DNA of 64,000 nt from Jutongia hominis. Its GTDB lineage: Bacteria; Bacillota; Clostridia; Lachnospirales; Lachnospiraceae. Every line of letters begins with the position of its first letter. Within the stretch, counting starts at the first letter, position 1. Both the position numbers and the translations under genes were made by a program. The notes under the pieces were generated by a model that was given only the letters and a program-made list of their open reading frames with translations, was not told where the DNA came from and did not search any database. Of the stretch, positions 8,437-16,522 are shown piece after piece. Where the stretch lies: assembly GCF_014384965.1 (NCBI RefSeq), contig NZ_JACRSW010000027.1:248001-312000 (forward strand), written 5' to 3'.

Positions 8437-9639
8437 ATGAGCGAAGCAATTGTAACATTAAAAAAAGGTGAAGGACGGACTTTAAAAAGCGGAGGCATGT
8501 GGGTGTTTGATAATGAGATCGCATCGATTGCCGGAAGCTTTGAAGACGGAGATATTGTAACGGTACATGATTTTGACGGATATCCGATGGGAAAAGGTTT
8601 TATTAATCGCAATTCAAAGATCCGTATCCGCTTGATGACCAGAAAAAAAGATCAGGAAATTGATGATGATTTTTTAGAAATGCGTGTCACGAATGCATGG
8701 GAGTATCGTAAAAAGACAGTAGATACCGGCAGCTGCCGTGTGATCTTTGGAGAAGCGGATTTTTTGCCGGGACTTGTGATCGACAAGTTTTCGGATGTTC
8801 TTGTTGTAGAATCTCTTGCACTTGGTATCGACCGCTATAAAGAAAAGATCGTTACGATCTTAAAGAAGGTATTGCAAAAAGACGGCATTGTGATCCGTGG
8901 TGTCTACGAAAGAAGTGATGCAAAAGTCCGTAAACAGGAAGGAATGGAGCGTTTCAAAGGTTTTATAGGGGAACCTTTTGATACAGAAGTAGAGATCGTT
9001 GAAAATGGTGTGAAATATTTAGTTGATGTCAAGGACGGACAAAAGACTGGTTTTTTCCTGGATCAGAAGTATAACCGTCAGGCGATCCGCAAGCTGTGCA
9101 ATGGCGCGAAGGTATTAGACTGTTTTACGCATACCGGTTCTTTTGCATTGAATGCAGGACAGGCAGGTGCGACAAGTGTCTTAGGACTGGATGCATCAGA
9201 ACTTGGTGTAGAGCAGGCAAGGAAAAATGCAATTTTAAACGGCTTATCGGATACGGTTCATTTTGAATGTGTGGACGTTTTTGAAAAATTACCACAGCTA
9301 GAAGAAGCAAAAGAGAAGTTTGACGTGATCATTTTAGATCCACCGGCTTTTACAAAATCACGTAATTCCGTGAAAAATGCAGTCAAAGGCTACCGTGAGA
9401 TCAACCTTCGTGCAATGAAGCTGATTAAGGATGGCGGATTTTTAGCAACCTGCTCCTGCTCACATTTTATGACATATGAACTTTTTACCAAAACGATCAG
9501 TCAGGCGGCAGCAAATGTCCATAAACGTCTAAGACAGATCGAATTTCGTACGCAGGCTCCGGATCATCCGATCCTATGGGCAGCCAATGAATCGTATTAT
9601 CTGAAGTTTTATATCTTCCAGGTGGTGGATGAAAAATAA
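8437..9639 (+). CDS. Class I SAM-dependent 23S rRNA methyltransferase, RlmI/YwbD-like
   Basis: Predicted rRNA cytosine-5 methyltransferase. Residues 1-75 form a PUA RNA-binding domain (KKGEGRTLKSGGMWVFDNEI), followed by an EEHEE-type linker domain and a Rossmann methyltransferase core from about residue 190: motif I region VLDCFTHTGSFALNAGQAGA, acidic loop LGLDASELGVEQA, and the catalytic-loop motif IILDPPAFTKS. The cysteine-containing TCSCSHFM segment matches the RlmI family. Start at the ATG 8437, 6 bases after AGGAGA at 8425-8430; an in-frame TTG at 8431 is rejected. It may be co-transcribed with the kinase gene (18-bp gap) and is followed by a terminator. Confidence 0.88.
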   Translation: MSEAIVTLKKGEGRTLKSGGMWVFDNEIASIAGSFEDGDIVTVHDFDGYPMGKGFINRNSKIRIRLMTRKKDQEIDDDFLEMRVTNAWEYRKKTVDTGSCRVIFGEADFLPGLVIDKFSDVLVVESLALGIDRYKEKIVTILKKVLQKDGIVIRGVYERSDAKVRKQEGMERFKGFIGEPFDTEVEIVENGVKYLVDVKDGQKTGFFLDQKYNRQAIRKLCNGAKVLDCFTHTGSFALNAGQAGATSVLGLDASELGVEQARKNAILNGLSDTVHFECVDVFEKLPQLEEAKEKFDVIILDPPAFTKSRNSVKNAVKGYREINLRAMKLIKDGGFLATCSCSHFMTYELFTKTISQAAANVHKRLRQIEFRTQAPDHPILWAANESYYLKFYIFQVVDEK

Positions 9640-9661
9640 AATTTGACTGGAGCTGCAAAAT

Positions 9662-9709
9662 GGAAAACAAACGCTGAGTACTGTTTGTGCCGAAGTTTGT
9701 TTTCCGTTT
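9662..9709 (+). terminator. Rho-independent terminator
   Basis: GGAAAACAAAC (9662-9672) pairs with GTTTGTTTTCC (9695-9705), an 11-bp perfect stem with a 22-nt loop followed by GTTTT. It closes the phoPR-methyltransferase transcript. Confidence 0.75.
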
Positions 9710-9737
9710 TATGTTGGTGTTTGTTTTGTCTTTCGTC

Positions 9738-9766
9738 TTGTAAAAATTGTCAGGAAGTGCTATAAT
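9738..9766 (+). promoter_or_regulatory. Predicted sigma-A promoter for the first LCP gene
   Basis: TTGTAA (9738-9743), a 17-bp spacer and a perfect TATAAT (9761-9766) with an extended TGC. It lies about 70 bp upstream of the start at 9837. The leader contains a direct repeat of AAAAACGCA. Confidence 0.7.
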
Positions 9767-9836
9767 CGAACCTATCTTATGCAAAAACGCATATTAGCTA
9801 TACAAAAACGCAGTAGGAGTGATTGGGAGGAAGTAT

Positions 9837-10916
9837 ATGTGGAAAAAAATAGTGTTTGGTGTTGCACTTGTTATCAGTATTGCAGCCGGATTCGGTGTAG
9901 CGAAAGTGCAAAGTACAATGAACACTTCTCTGAATCATATTACCAGAGATAAAGATAATGTATTAAAAGATGTGAATCTGGATGGCATTCATGTCAATTC
10001 AGATGATAAGATTGTTAATATTTTGTTGATCGGTTACGATCTGCGAAAGGAAAATGGAAAAGATTTTGGCGGGCTGACAGATGTTATGATGATCGCCACA
10101 TTAGATAAGAAGCACAATACGATCAAGCTTACCTCATTAATGAGAGATACCTTGGTACGTATTGCAAGTAATAATGAGGACATGAAGCTGAATGCAGCAT
10201 ATGCCCGTGGTGGCGTGAAAAATATGTACAAGACGATCGCAAAAAACTTTAATATCAAGTTAGATGGCTATGCGATGGTTGGATTCAAAGCATTTCAGCA
10301 GGTTGTAGACAAGATCGGCGGTGTGGAAGCAGAGCTGACAGAGTCTGAGACAAACTATCTGAAAGATACGAACTATGTGCATGGAGCAAAAAACCGAAAA
10401 AAATTAAAAGTAGGTAAACAGACATTGAATGGTGCACAGGCACTGGGTTATGTCCGTATCCGTTCGGACAAGAACCGTCTTGGTGTGCCGGTTAAAACGG
10501 CAAACGGTCTGACAGATGATTATGGGCGTACTTGGAGACAGAGAACATTGATGAGTGCAATTTTTAAGAAAATGAAAACACTTTCCTTGTCAGAATTGAT
10601 CGCTGTCGCAAATAAAGTTTTCGATAATGTTAAAACAGACCTTGATAATGATACAATTTTAGGATATATTAAGGACGTTGCCATGATGGGAACAACAGAT
10701 GTATGCCAGCTGCAAATTCCAATGAATGGATATTATCGTGATGGACATCAGGCAGAATTTCCAAACAGTGATGGATGGAGTCTGGTTCCGACGAATGGTG
10801 TGTCTTCTGCTTATGATACGTCAGCAAATGCAGCAGCGATTAAGCAGTTTGTGTTCCAGTATAACGGAAAGGGAGAATTTAAGTACAAATCATCTTCTTC
10901 CTCTTCAAGCAGGTAA
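9837..10916 (+). CDS. LytR-CpsA-Psr (LCP) family cell-wall polymer ligase, copy 1
   Basis: Membrane-anchored enzyme predicted to transfer undecaprenyl-linked glycopolymers (teichoic acid or capsule) to peptidoglycan. One N-terminal signal anchor (residues 4-22) is followed by an extracellular LCP domain from about residue 55: DKIVNILLIGYD, the acidic motif LTDVMMIATLD, the arginine motif SLMRDTLV, and the DDYGRTWRQRT motif. The C-terminus is a serine-rich tail. The ATG at 9837 lies 6 bases after GGGAGG; an in-frame GTG at 9819 is rejected. The next gene is a close paralogue beginning with the same MWKKIV, indicating tandem duplication. Confidence 0.92.
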   Translation: MWKKIVFGVALVISIAAGFGVAKVQSTMNTSLNHITRDKDNVLKDVNLDGIHVNSDDKIVNILLIGYDLRKENGKDFGGLTDVMMIATLDKKHNTIKLTSLMRDTLVRIASNNEDMKLNAAYARGGVKNMYKTIAKNFNIKLDGYAMVGFKAFQQVVDKIGGVEAELTESETNYLKDTNYVHGAKNRKKLKVGKQTLNGAQALGYVRIRSDKNRLGVPVKTANGLTDDYGRTWRQRTLMSAIFKKMKTLSLSELIAVANKVFDNVKTDLDNDTILGYIKDVAMMGTTDVCQLQIPMNGYYRDGHQAEFPNSDGWSLVPTNGVSSAYDTSANAAAIKQFVFQYNGKGEFKYKSSSSSSSR

Positions 10917-11042
10917 ATGTAATTAGAAATCCTATACTGTTTGTAGCAGAGCGAACGCAAAGAGTATAGCAGGAAGATATGAGAATGCGGGATTCTTTTC
11001 AGAGTCCTAAAAAGGATCGCTCGGAAATGAGGAATAGAAATT

Positions 11043-12086
11043 ATGTGGAAAAAAATTGTTATGGGTGTTTTGCTTGTAGCAAGTGGTGTTGTCGGTTTTT
11101 TTGCTGCTAAAGCACAGGTGACCTTTAACAGTACCATGAGTAATGTAAACAGAGATTATGACACGGTATTGGAGAATGTAGATCTGGAAGGAATTCATGT
11201 TAATTCAGATAATGATGTGATCAATATTTTGGTCATTGGTAATGATTACCGTAAAGAAACCAATTATAATGCTTCCGGTCTGACAGACACAATGATCATT
11301 GCGACGGTAGATATGAAACACAATGTGTTAAAGACAACTTCTTTGATGCGAGATCTGTATGTTGAAATTCCGGGACATGGTTATAATAAATTAAATGCAG
11401 CTAATTCGTTTGGTGGTATTGAATTGTTATATAAAACGATTGCAAAGAACTTTAATATTGAATTAGATGGTTATGTAGAGATCGGTTTTAAGGCATTTCA
11501 GGATATTGTTGATGCAGTCGGTGGTGTAGAAGTGGAATTAACGGAATCAGAAGTATCGTATCTGAATTCTACTAACTATATCCGTAACAAAAAGTATCGT
11601 GATGTTAAAGTCGGAAAGCAGACATTAAACGGAAGTCAGGCATTAGGATATTGTCGTATCCGTAAGCAGGGTACCACGATCAATGGACTTCGTGATGATT
11701 ATGGACGTACCTGGAGACAGCGAACTGTGATCAATGCAGTTTTTGACAAAGTTAAATCCTTACCAATGTCAGATTGGTTAAAACTTGCAAATAAACTTTT
11801 GAAGAATGTAACGACAGACCTTTCGAATGATAAGATCATTGAGTATGGTAAGGATGTTGTAACAATGGGTACAACGAAGATCCATCAGCTTCAGATTCCG
11901 ATCAATGGCTATTATCGTGGATCTGCGAGTGGGGAATTTAAGGTTGGTTCGTGTCTTGTTATGCACGATGCAGGTAGTACATCGTTATCATCCTCTGCAA
12001 ATGCAGAAGCATTGAATAAGTTTATCTTTAAGTACGATGGAAAAGATAACTTTAAGTATGGTACGTTTGAAAACAAAGAAAAATAG
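11043..12086 (+). CDS. LytR-CpsA-Psr (LCP) family cell-wall polymer ligase, copy 2
   Basis: Paralogue of the preceding gene with the same order: signal anchor (residues 4-22), LCP core with INILVIGND, LTDTMIIATVD, SLMRDLYVEI and DDYGRTWRQRT. Key acidic and arginine residues are kept. It lacks the serine-rich tail of copy 1 and is shorter by about 12 residues. The ATG at 11043 has GAGGA about 9 bases upstream. A 126-bp gap after copy 1 holds a weak hairpin (CTATACT...AGTATAG at about 10932-10969) but no clear terminator, so the two may be co-transcribed. It converges on the D,D-carboxypeptidase gene with only 6 bp between stop codons. Confidence 0.92.
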   Translation: MWKKIVMGVLLVASGVVGFFAAKAQVTFNSTMSNVNRDYDTVLENVDLEGIHVNSDNDVINILVIGNDYRKETNYNASGLTDTMIIATVDMKHNVLKTTSLMRDLYVEIPGHGYNKLNAANSFGGIELLYKTIAKNFNIELDGYVEIGFKAFQDIVDAVGGVEVELTESEVSYLNSTNYIRNKKYRDVKVGKQTLNGSQALGYCRIRKQGTTINGLRDDYGRTWRQRTVINAVFDKVKSLPMSDWLKLANKLLKNVTTDLSNDKIIEYGKDVVTMGTTKIHQLQIPINGYYRGSASGEFKVGSCLVMHDAGSTSLSSSANAEALNKFIFKYDGKDNFKYGTFENKEK

Positions 12087-12092
12087 CATATA

Positions 12093-13322
12093 TCAGGCTT
12101 GAAAAAGAAATTTGCCGAATACATGTCGGATATAATCCATGCAGGAAGCTTTTTTAATAGTCTGGGCAGAAACGATCGGTAGAGTACCGATCGTTTCTTC
12201 GTTTAAAGTATAAGTGATTTTGCCAATCACATCTCCTTCTTTGATCGGTGCCTGTAAGTTTTTCTTGTATTGGATGCTTCTTTTGATATCTTTAGGGTTT
12301 TCATTTTGGGTGATCGTATAAGTAAAGTTTTTTTCAATGCGTGGAAGAACTTCCCCGGCAATAGAATGTGCTGTTTTTTGCTTTTTTAAAGGAATTGCAT
12401 CCTGCTTTTCATGATATGCTTTGCAATTTGCAAAACCATAGTCGAGTAAATTTGCGGCCTGGGCAAAGCGGATCTTATGATCGGGAGCAGCCATGACGAC
12501 AGCAGTCAGACTGATTCCGTTTCTTTTTGCAGTTGCACTCAGACAATACTTTGCTTTTGAAGTAGAGCCGGTTTTTAAGCCTGTGATGCCCTGATAAGTA
12601 CGGATCAGTTTATTGGTGTTTGTCAGTCCGAACTTTGTTTCACCAAGTCTTGTTTTATGTGTGATCTCATCCATCCAGATAGTGGAATAGTTTGAAATCT
12701 CAGGATGCTTCGTGACAAGTTCCCTTGACATCAAAGCGACATCATAAGCACTGCTGTAATGTCCGCTTTCGATCGTATCATCCAGTCCGTTGCAATTTTT
12801 AAAATGTGTATGCTTCATTCCAAGCTGTTTGGCTTTTGTATTCATCATTTTTACAAAAGCCTGTTCAGAACCACCGATGCGTTCTGCCATGGCAACAGCT
12901 GCATCATTGGCACTGGCGATACTGATGCACTTGATCATTGTCTGTACCGTCTGTGTCTCCCCGGGTTCTAAAAAGACTTGTGAACCACCCATTTTAGAAG
13001 CATATTCACTGACGCTGACGGAATCATTTAAAGAGATCTTTTTCTGGTCGATCGCATCAAAGATCAATAAAAGAGTCATAATCTTAGTAATACTTGCCGG
13101 GATTAGTTCTTTGTCTTTGTTTTTTTGATATAGAATGCGTCCGCTGTTATTTTCGATCAGGACCGCAGCCTTTGCGGTGATTGCAAGAGGATCATCGGTT
13201 CCTTCTTTTGGTGTAGAAGCAGTCTGGGAAGAAAGACCTGTTGCAGTTACTACAGAGATTTGGGTGATGATAAGAGATAAGAGAAGAAGAAACATTGTAA
13301 AACGTTTTATGATAAATTTCAT
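12093..13322 (-). CDS. D-alanyl-D-alanine carboxypeptidase, serine peptidase family S11 (DacF/PBP5 type)
   Basis: Secreted or membrane-anchored low-molecular-weight penicillin-binding protein that trims the terminal D-Ala of peptidoglycan stems. Residues 1-27 form a signal peptide. The catalytic SxxK is PASITK (S77, K80), the SxN motif is SAN at 137-139 and the KTG motif is at 250-252, followed by a C-terminal PBP5-type domain. The start at 13322 (MKFIIKRF) is chosen because GGAG lies 6 bases upstream; longer in-frame starts lack a well-placed ribosome site. Length (409 residues) is normal. It is a single gene facing the LCP pair. Confidence 0.94.
   Translation of the reverse strand: MKFIIKRFTMFLLLLSLIITQISVVTATGLSSQTASTPKEGTDDPLAITAKAAVLIENNSGRILYQKNKDKELIPASITKIMTLLLIFDAIDQKKISLNDSVSVSEYASKMGGSQVFLEPGETQTVQTMIKCISIASANDAAVAMAERIGGSEQAFVKMMNTKAKQLGMKHTHFKNCNGLDDTIESGHYSSAYDVALMSRELVTKHPEISNYSTIWMDEITHKTRLGETKFGLTNTNKLIRTYQGITGLKTGSTSKAKYCLSATAKRNGISLTAVVMAAPDHKIRFAQAANLLDYGFANCKAYHEKQDAIPLKKQKTAHSIAGEVLPRIEKNFTYTITQNENPKDIKRSIQYKKNLQAPIKEGDVIGKITYTLNEETIGTLPIVSAQTIKKASCMDYIRHVFGKFLFQA
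12168..12204 (+). terminator. Terminator hairpin inside the 3' end of the opposing dac gene
   Basis: A 13-bp perfect stem (12168-12180 with 12186-12198, loop AGAGT) followed by TCGTTT on the plus strand. It lies 82 bp past the LCP stop but within the coding sequence of the convergent carboxypeptidase gene (residues ETIGTLPIV region). It probably ends LCP transcription. Confidence 0.7.
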
Positions 13323-13474
13323 GAGGAACTCCATTTCTGTACCTGTCAGCACACAATAGGGGAAAACTTATTGATATATATGAAAAATGCACAGGCAATA
13401 TGCAAAGATTTATTCGGAAAGGGAGATTAATTGAATACGCTATATCAGACTATATCACTATGAAGCGGTAAAAA

Positions 13475-13503
13475 TTGATTTTTAGGCGATCCTATGGTAA
13501 AAT
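13475..13503 (+). promoter_or_regulatory. Predicted sigma-A promoter for the yhbY operon
   Basis: TTGATT (13475-13480), a 17-bp spacer and TAAAAT (13498-13503) lie about 70 bp before the yhbY start. Confidence 0.6.
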
Positions 13504-13574
13504 CATAAGCTAAGGCATTCATTCGCCTGATACGAATTGATAAGATAAAAAGGAATAGAGAGGATTAGTAATAT

Positions 13575-13889
13575 ATGACAAGTAAAGAAAGAGCAGAATT
13601 AAAATCACAGGCAATGGTATTAGACAGTATTTTCCAGATAGGAAAAGCAAGTTTAACACCACAGCTTACTGACGCTGTCAGAGATGCATTAGATGCAAGA
13701 GAACTGATCAAGGTGAGTGTATTAAAAAATTGTGCGGATGATCCAAAAGAACTTGCCAATCTGATCGCTGAGCGTACCGGTTCGGAAGTGGTACAGGTGA
13801 TCGGTAAAAAGATTGTACTGTATAAGAAGAATATTGAAAAGGAAGAAAAGAAAAAGCGCATGGAAAAAGCTAAGAAAAAGAGAAAATAG
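13575..13889 (+). CDS. yhbY: Ribosome assembly RNA-binding protein YhbY (CRM domain)
   Basis: Small CRM-domain protein that binds pre-50S ribosomal particles. The 104-residue protein has the typical N-terminal LKSQAM helix, a central LIKVSVLKN segment and a basic lysine-rich tail. The GxxG-type loop of the CRM fold corresponds to FQIGKASLTPQL. It starts the conserved Firmicutes cluster yhbY-nadD-yqeK-rsfS. Start at 13575 has GAGGA upstream. Assignment rests on both sequence and gene order. Confidence 0.95.
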   Translation: MTSKERAELKSQAMVLDSIFQIGKASLTPQLTDAVRDALDARELIKVSVLKNCADDPKELANLIAERTGSEVVQVIGKKIVLYKKNIEKEEKKKRMEKAKKKRK

Positions 13890-13977
13890 CTGAGGAATAA
13901 AACAATTTTCAGAGTGAAAGTATTAGCTTTGTTTTTTGATTCCATTTTAAGAAAGATAACTTAAAAATGAGGACATT

Positions 13978-14583
13978 ATGAAAAAAAAGATTGGAATTAT
14001 GGGTGGAACATTTAATCCAATCCATCTGGCACATCTTCAGATGGCATCCGTTGCCATGGAACAAAAAGAACTTGATGAAGTCTGGTTTATGCCGAGTAAA
14101 AATCCGCCTCACAAAGACCGGCAGACGATTCTGTCAGAAAAGATCCGGTCCGATATGGTCCGGCTTGCGATAAAAGAAGAAGAACGTTTTTGTTTTTCGG
14201 ATTTTGAATTAAAGCGGAATGGGACAACATATACAGCAGAAACATTAGAACTTTTACGGAAAGAGTACCCTGATGTTTCATGGTATTTTATTATGGGAGC
14301 GGATTCATTCTTTAGCTTTTCTAACTGGTATCATCCGGAAGTAATTGCAAAAGATGCAGTGATCCTTACTGTCAGCAGAGATGGTGTCGATGTACAAAAG
14401 ATGCAAGAGCAGGCAAGAAAATTGACCAGACAATATCATGGACAATTCCATATACTTTCGATGAAACAGTTTGCAATCAGTTCAAGTGAGATTCGAAGAA
14501 AGTTAAAAGCGGGTGAGAGCGTTGAAGCAATGCTTCCGGACAAAGTCTGGCAATATATTCAGAAAAATCATTATTATCAATAG
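13978..14583 (+). CDS. nadD: Nicotinate-nucleotide adenylyltransferase NadD
   Basis: Converts nicotinate mononucleotide and ATP to deamido-NAD in NAD synthesis. The nucleotidyltransferase motif GGTFNPIHLAHL is at residues 9-20, MGADSFFSFSNWYHPE near residue 105 binds the substrate, and the ISSSEIRRKL motif near residue 170 completes the active site. The 201-residue length is normal. ATG at 13978 has GAGGA about 7 bases upstream. It lies between yhbY and yqeK as in many Firmicutes. Confidence 0.97.
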   Translation: MKKKIGIMGGTFNPIHLAHLQMASVAMEQKELDEVWFMPSKNPPHKDRQTILSEKIRSDMVRLAIKEEERFCFSDFELKRNGTTYTAETLELLRKEYPDVSWYFIMGADSFFSFSNWYHPEVIAKDAVILTVSRDGVDVQKMQEQARKLTRQYHGQFHILSMKQFAISSSEIRRKLKAGESVEAMLPDKVWQYIQKNHYYQ

Positions 14584-14600
14584 AGTAGGAAGTGTACAAA

Positions 14601-15185
14601 ATGGATGAAATGATCAATATACAGGAAGAGTTAGAAAAGATATTAAAAAAGAAACGCTACCAGCATACTTTGGGCGTTCGTTACACTGCGCAGGCAATGG
14701 CAATGTGCTTTGGGGAAGATATCAAAAAAGCCGGTTATGCAGGACTGCTGCATGATTGTGCAAAATATATGTCAGACGGTGAGATGCAAAAAGAATGTGG
14801 AAAGAACCGGATTACCATCAGTGATGCAGAAAAAAGACAACCATCATTGTTGCATGCTAAGCTGGGTGCCTGTTATGCTCGCCGGAAGTATGGTGTTGAT
14901 GATCGGGATATTGTTGAAGCAATTCGGTGGCATACGACCGGAAAACCGGAAATGAATACATTAGAAAAGATTATCTTTATAGCAGATTATATCGAACCAA
15001 ACCGTAAAATGCTTCCGGGTATGGAACAGATCCGGAAAGCGGCTTTTGAGGATCTGGATCTGGCAATGTATCTGATCTTAAAAAATACAATTGCCTATCT
15101 GAAAGAAACGCAGGACGAAGATAAGATCGATACCAATTCGATGCAGGCATATGAATATTATAAAGCAGTGATCAAAGCAAGATAA
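14601..15185 (+). CDS. yqeK: HD-domain hydrolase YqeK (bis(5'-nucleosyl)-tetraphosphatase)
   Basis: HD-superfamily metal hydrolase; family members cleave Ap4A symmetrically. The HD motif LLHDCAKYM is near residue 50, an upstream histidine occurs in RYQHTLGVRYTA, and a distal histidine in RWHTTGKPEMN. Start at 14601 (MDEMINIQ) is 8 bases after AGGAAG; an in-frame GTG at 14592 overlaps that site. It is 17 bp after nadD and 14 bp before rsfS, so the three are probably co-transcribed. Confidence 0.93.
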   Translation: MDEMINIQEELEKILKKKRYQHTLGVRYTAQAMAMCFGEDIKKAGYAGLLHDCAKYMSDGEMQKECGKNRITISDAEKRQPSLLHAKLGACYARRKYGVDDRDIVEAIRWHTTGKPEMNTLEKIIFIADYIEPNRKMLPGMEQIRKAAFEDLDLAMYLILKNTIAYLKETQDEDKIDTNSMQAYEYYKAVIKAR

Positions 15186-15199
15186 AAAGGAGACAATCA

Positions 15200-15556
15200 A
15201 TGAACGAACAAAAAGTAATGGCAAAGACAGCATATCTGGCATTAGATGAAAAGAAAGGAGAAGATATCTGTGTGATCGACATTTCATCAATTTCTGTCAT
15301 GGCAGATTATTTTGTCCTTGCAAGTGGAATGAGTACACCACAGATTCAGGCAATGGTTGATAATGTGCAGGAAAAGATGGGAAAAGCCGGATTTTCATTA
15401 AAAAGATTGGAAGGTAATAAGAGCAGCAGCTGGGTTTTAATGGATTATGGCGATGTCGTTGTTCATGTATTTCATCAGGATGACAGACTTTTCTATGATC
15501 TGGAACGAATCTGGAGCGATGGAAGACAGATCGATCCTGCTGCATTAGAGGAATAA
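15200..15556 (+). CDS. rsfS: Ribosome silencing factor RsfS
   Basis: Binds ribosomal protein uL14 and blocks subunit joining under nutrient limitation. The 118-residue protein has the DUF143 core: ISVMADYFVLASG near residue 30, the glycine-rich SSSWVLMDYGDVVVHVF strand region near residue 75, and FYDLERIWSDG at the end. Length and motifs are typical. It closes the yhbY-nadD-yqeK-rsfS cluster. Confidence 0.96.
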   Translation: MNEQKVMAKTAYLALDEKKGEDICVIDISSISVMADYFVLASGMSTPQIQAMVDNVQEKMGKAGFSLKRLEGNKSSSWVLMDYGDVVVHVFHQDDRLFYDLERIWSDGRQIDPAALEE

Positions 15557-15609
15557 AAATCCGATGCGATAAGATGCATAAACGGAAGAAAAAGGTATGA
15601 AATATTTGA

Positions 15610-15649
15610 CGAACGTTTGTTTGACAAATATGTGTTCATGTGATATGCT
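15610..15649 (+). promoter_or_regulatory. lexA promoter overlapped by two LexA (SOS) boxes
   Basis: TTGACA (15621-15626), a 17-bp spacer and TATGCT (15644-15649) with an extended TGA form the promoter. A strong Gram-positive SOS box, CGAACGTTTGTTTG, at 15610-15623 covers the -35 start; a weaker one, CAAATATGTGTTCA, at 15625-15638 lies in the spacer. Their position predicts autorepression by LexA. Confidence 0.8.
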
Positions 15650-15697
15650 TATAAAAATGTATAATAAACAACAGTTTAAAAAGAAATGAGGATTCGT

Positions 15698-16315
15698 ATG
15701 CCAAATCAAAAAATTTCTGCTAAGCAGCAGGAAATCTTACAATATATTAAAGATGAGATATTAAGCAAAGGCTACCCGCCGGCTGTTCGTGAGATCTGTA
15801 AAGCGGTACATTTAAAGTCAACTTCATCTGTGCATGCCCATTTAGAAACGCTTGAAAAGAAAGGGTATATCCGCCGTGATCCGACCAAACCGCGTGCAAT
15901 CGAGATTATAGATGATGACTTCAATCTGGTACGCCGGGAGATCATTAATGTACCTGTGATCGGACAGATTGCAGCAGGTGAACCGATTTATGCAGAGCAG
16001 AACATTGAAGGATATTTCCCGATCCTGCCGGAAGATATGCCGGCTGGCAACGCATTTATGTTAAATGTCCGTGGCGACAGCATGATCAATATCGGCATTT
16101 TTGATGGTGACCGTATCTTAGTAAAAGAACAGCATACTGCATCAAACGGAGAAGTTGTGGTAGCTTTAGTTGAAGACAGTGCTACGGTAAAGACTTTTTA
16201 CAAAGAAGACGGACATTACCGTTTACAGCCTGAGAATGATACATTAGATCCGATCATAGTCGATCAGGTTGAAATCCTTGGAAAAGTAGTTGGATTATTT
16301 CGTACATACCGCTAA
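15698..16315 (+). CDS. lexA: SOS-response transcriptional repressor LexA
   Basis: Represses DNA-damage genes until RecA triggers self-cleavage. Residues 1-65 form the winged-helix DNA-binding domain (VREICKAVHLKSTSSVHAHLETL). The self-cleavage site is the Ala-Gly bond in IAAGEP, the catalytic serine is in RGDSMIN and the catalytic lysine in ATVKTFYK. Start at 15698 is 5 bases after GAGGA; an in-frame ATG at 15686 has no ribosome site. The 205-residue length is normal. The gene has its own promoter with SOS boxes and a strong terminator. Confidence 0.98.
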   Translation: MPNQKISAKQQEILQYIKDEILSKGYPPAVREICKAVHLKSTSSVHAHLETLEKKGYIRRDPTKPRAIEIIDDDFNLVRREIINVPVIGQIAAGEPIYAEQNIEGYFPILPEDMPAGNAFMLNVRGDSMINIGIFDGDRILVKEQHTASNGEVVVALVEDSATVKTFYKEDGHYRLQPENDTLDPIIVDQVEILGKVVGLFRTYR

Positions 16316-16340
16316 TCCGATTTTAATTAAATACTTATAG

Positions 16341-16386
16341 AAAAAGAAAGAAAGCGACTGCTTAGCAGGCATTTTCTTTCTTTTTG
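16341..16386 (+). terminator. lexA terminator
   Basis: An A/G-rich arm (AAAAGAAAGAAA region, 16341-16353) pairs with the T/C-rich arm (16373-16385), followed by further T residues. The loop contains a short GCxxGC pairing. Confidence 0.75.
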
Positions 16387-16522
16387 TTCTTTTTGCCGGC
16401 GATGATACCGGGTATGTATGGAAAAAGGATGTTTTGATAACGGATAAAAAGGATGCAATGCAAAATTTAACAATATGATAGAAAAGGCTTAATGTAATAT
16501 TAAGAAGAACAGGAGTACAAAA

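Noticed and set aside
10932-10969. Inverted repeat CTATACT...AGTATAG between the two LCP genes
   Set aside because: Stem is short (7 bp) with a long loop and no T-run; not convincing as a terminator.
10920-10980. ACGCAAAG motif suggesting a c-di-GMP (GEMM) riboswitch
   Set aside because: The flanking conserved boxes and tetraloop-receptor of GEMM are absent.
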